A stretch of 64,000 nt of DNA from Phenylobacterium sp. Root1290 (GTDB lineage Bacteria > Pseudomonadota > Alphaproteobacteria > Caulobacterales > Caulobacteraceae): positions 1,705,803 to 1,769,802 of the forward strand of contig NZ_LMEE01000001.1 in the NCBI RefSeq assembly GCF_001425305.1. Direction: 5' to 3'. Position 1 is the first letter of the stretch; every line of letters begins with the position of its first letter. The translations under genes and the position numbers were made by a program. The notes beneath the pieces were generated by a model. It had not been told where the DNA came from. It worked only from the letters and a program-made list of their open reading frames with translations, and did no database searches. Positions 62,181-64,000 of the stretch are shown in pieces.

Positions 62181-63656
62181 TCAGGCCGGCTGCTTCATCG
62201 CCGCCAGGCGCTCGTCGCGCAGGGCGGTGCGGCGGACCTTGCCGGCGTCGTCGCGCAGCGGCTCGTCGACGAACTCATAGCTTCGCGGCTGCTTGTAGGT
62301 GACGAGCTTGGCCGCCAGATGCGCGCGCAGCGAGGCCTCGTCGCGCGAGCCCTTGGTCTGGACGATGGCGTGGATCTTGTTGCCGAGGTCGTCATCGGGG
62401 AAGCCGATCACCGCGCAGGACTGCACGTCCGGATGTTCCTCCAGCGCCGCCTCGATCTCGGCCGGATAGACGTTGGAGCCGCCGACCAGGATCATGTCGG
62501 TGCGCCGGTCGGCCAGGTAAAGATAGCCGTCTTCGTCGAACCAGCCGATGTCGCCCAGGCTCTCCCAGCCGCCGGGCAGGACCTTGGCCGTGGCGCCGAT
62601 GTACTTGTAGGAGGGCGGCGCGCCTTCGGGGCGGCGCATGAAGATCTCGCCGACCTCGCGCGCGGGCAGGAACGTCCCGTCGTCGCTGACGGCGACCATC
62701 TCGCCGACCGTGACCTTGCCGACCGAGCCGCGATGCTCCAGCCACTCGGCGCCTGAGATCGTGGTGACCGCCTGAGCCTCGGTGCCGGCATAGAGCTCCA
62801 TCACCGTCTCGGGACCGACCCAGTGGATGAAGGCTTCTTTCAGCCAGGCCGGGCAGGGCGCGGCCAGATGCCAGAGCGTCTCCAGCGAGGAGAGGTCGTA
62901 CTTGGCGCGAACCTCTTCGGGCAGGTGCCAGATGCGGTTCATCATGGTCGGGACCAGATAGATCCAGGTCGCCTTGTTGCGCTGGATCTCCGCCAGGGTC
63001 GCCTCTGCTTCGAACCGCGGCATCAACACCATGTGGCAGCCGACGCTGAAGGCCGACATCATCATGCCGAAGCCGGCGTTGTGGTAGAGCGGCGCCGGCA
63101 GCAGGGCGACCGACGAGGGCTTCAGCCGCCAGCCGCCGACCTCCGGGGTTTCCTTGGCTGTGACGCCGGGCTGGCCCGACAGGATCAGCTTGGGGCGGCC
63201 CGTGGAGCCGCCGCTGGTCGGGGCCTTCGAGACCGGCGCGATGGCGTCGGGCAGGTCGCTGTCGTCGTCCGAGAGCGCCAGCAGATCGGGGACTGACAGC
63301 AGCGGCCGGTCGATCTGATGCTCGAACTGGGCGATCACCACGGGCGTGTTGGCCAGTTCCATGATCGCCTCCAGCTCGCCCTTGGGCAGGCGGAAGGAGA
63401 TCGGCTGGGGCGTGGCGCCCAGCTTCCAGATCGCCCAGCACGCCACGGCGAAGTCGGTGGAGTTGGGCAGGCCCAGGGTGACGAGGTCGCCGAACTTGAC
63501 GCCCTTGGCCGCCAGCCCGCGGGCCGCGCGGTTGGAAAGCTTGTGAAACTGATCATAGGTCAGAGTGGTGTCGCCGCAGGTCACGGCGGGCGCGTTCGGC
63601 TTCAGCTCGGCCAGCTGCTTCAGCTTGGCGCCGAGCGAAATCATCTCATCGGACAT
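62181..63656 (-). CDS. Acyl-CoA synthetase (AMP-forming)
   Basis: 491-residue ANL-superfamily ligase that activates a carboxylic acid as acyl-CoA through an acyl-adenylate. Core motifs are present: TSGGSTGRPKLI (phosphate loop A3, about residue 150), ELYAGTEAQA (A5), GDIGWFDEDGYLYLADRRTDMI (A7/A8) and the C-terminal lysine region KVRRTALR. The frame opens upstream to 63779, but ATG 63656 (MSDEMISLGAKLKQL) is the natural start. Its relation to a second ligase beginning at 63848 (divergent) suggests two acid substrates for this catabolic block. Confidence 0.9.
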   Translation of the reverse strand: MSDEMISLGAKLKQLAELKPNAPAVTCGDTTLTYDQFHKLSNRAARGLAAKGVKFGDLVTLGLPNSTDFAVACWAIWKLGATPQPISFRLPKGELEAIMELANTPVVIAQFEHQIDRPLLSVPDLLALSDDDSDLPDAIAPVSKAPTSGGSTGRPKLILSGQPGVTAKETPEVGGWRLKPSSVALLPAPLYHNAGFGMMMSAFSVGCHMVLMPRFEAEATLAEIQRNKATWIYLVPTMMNRIWHLPEEVRAKYDLSSLETLWHLAAPCPAWLKEAFIHWVGPETVMELYAGTEAQAVTTISGAEWLEHRGSVGKVTVGEMVAVSDDGTFLPAREVGEIFMRRPEGAPPSYKYIGATAKVLPGGWESLGDIGWFDEDGYLYLADRRTDMILVGGSNVYPAEIEAALEEHPDVQSCAVIGFPDDDLGNKIHAIVQTKGSRDEASLRAHLAAKLVTYKQPRSYEFVDEPLRDDAGKVRRTALRDERLAAMKQPA

Positions 63657-63847
63657 GGCTTGGTTTCCGTCCCCTGGAAATGGATCGGGCTCTGACGGCC
63701 CTTCGATCGAAGAATGTAGCTCCGCCGGAATGCGATGGCGGATGGCGACAGTTTCCTTTGCGGAAGCCTTGCGAAGCAAGCGCCGATTGCGGATGTCGCC
63801 ATTTCGGGCTTTAGGGGTTCGTACAAGTGTTTGAGAGGGAGACGTCC
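63657..63847. promoter_or_regulatory. Divergent control region of two acyl-CoA ligase genes
   Basis: 191 bp between divergent starts. CTTCGATCGAAG (63701-63712) is a perfect 12-bp palindrome. ATGGCGACA (63742-63750) and TGTCGCCAT (63794-63802) form a second inverted pair 43 bp apart. Either could be an operator for a TetR/FadR-like regulator, but no regulator gene is adjacent. No clear -35/-10 pair was fixed. Confidence 0.4.
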
Positions 63848-64000
63848 ATGTCCGTGGAAGAACTGCTCACCCAGGAATTCGGGACTTTGGCCGACGTGAT
63901 CCGCGCGCAGGCGGTCGAGCTGAAGGACAAGCCGGCGCTGGTGGATGCGCGGCGGACGATCTCCTACGCCGAGCTGGACGAGCTGATGGACCGCATCGCC
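63848..64000 (+). CDS. AMP-binding acyl-CoA ligase, N-terminal part (cut by window end)
   Basis: The last 153 bases encode 51 residues beginning MSVEELLTQEFGTLADVIRA and continuing LKDKPALVDARRTISYAEL. The pattern (helix, 'PALVD', 'ISYAEL') is the N-terminus of AMP-forming ligases, here of class I type. GAGGGAGA precedes the ATG at 63848. The catalytic motifs lie beyond the window. It is divergent from the other acyl-CoA ligase with a palindrome-containing region between. Confidence 0.78.
   Translation, partial: MSVEELLTQEFGTLADVIRAQAVELKDKPALVDARRTISYAELDELMDRIA

Noticed and set aside
63742..63802. ATGGCGACA/TGTCGCCAT pair considered as transposon ends
   Set aside because: Only 43 bp between arms, no target duplication or transposase; kept only as a possible regulatory pair.

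Overview
The window is high-GC alphaproteobacterial chromosome, most likely Caulobacteraceae (Caulobacter or Phenylobacterium). The grounds are strong G/C third-position bias, a LexA box of the GAAC-N7-GAAC type in front of imuA-imuB-dnaE2, a CtrA-like half-site pair, a complete Entner-Doudoroff gene set, and protein sequences (S21, PriA, COQ9) that read like that family. It is dense with genes and looks chromosomal. I saw no tRNA, rRNA, CRISPR array, intact transposase, integrase island or phage. The genus is an inference, since no search was run.

Layout. 1-6.6 kb: xerC, a DUF484 gene, transaldolase and priA, a TerC membrane protein, then a divergent TetR/VOC pair with a perfect 17-bp operator. 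6.6-10.4 kb: an accessory-looking stretch with a composite palindromic repeat, a membrane acyltransferase, a secreted CHAP protein, the decayed 3' end of a corA gene and a pentapeptide-repeat protein. 10.4-26.1 kb: housekeeping genes (crotonase, COQ9, rpsU, ftsH, folP, SDR, thiD), a hybrid histidine kinase, two lineage-type small genes behind a CtrA-like site, the serC-serA operon with a structured leader, and a chemoreceptor.

26.2-40.9 kb: a ubiquitin-fold/beta-propeller gene pair, the SOS mutasome operon imuA-imuB-dnaE2, a carboxylesterase, and non-homologous end joining genes (ku and ligD) with an RcnB-like gene between them. ligD overlaps the 3' end of otsA by 218 bp, and otsA is coupled to otsB. 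41-56.3 kb: central carbon metabolism, with zwf, a GH15 glucan hydrolase, pyruvate kinase, a hydroxypyruvate isomerase-like/GMC oxidoreductase pair, a glycogen-debranching-type enzyme coupled to a GT4 glycosyltransferase, and the tightly overlapping pgl-edd-glk-eda operon. zwf, pgl, edd and eda carry glucose 6-phosphate to pyruvate and glyceraldehyde 3-phosphate, glk feeds glucose in, and pyk completes lower glycolysis. The trehalose and glucan genes connect to the same hexose-phosphate pool.

56.4-64 kb: acyl-CoA metabolism, with enoyl-CoA hydratase, acyl-CoA dehydrogenase, a class III CoA-transferase, a DUF35 zinc-ribbon protein coupled to a thiolase-fold enzyme that lacks the usual nucleophilic cysteine, and two AMP-forming acyl-CoA ligases (the second cut by the window end). 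This resembles degradation of steroid, terpenoid or other branched acyl chains.

The most unusual items are the two composite repeats, one of which has become the C-terminus of a gene; PriA with an eroded zinc site; the DUF35/cysteine-less thiolase pair; the MoaD-like/propeller pair; the CTG start of rpsU; and the otsA-ligD overlap. No single obviously novel multi-gene system stands out. The MoaD-like/propeller pair and the debranching/GT4 pair are the best candidates for uncharacterised modules.
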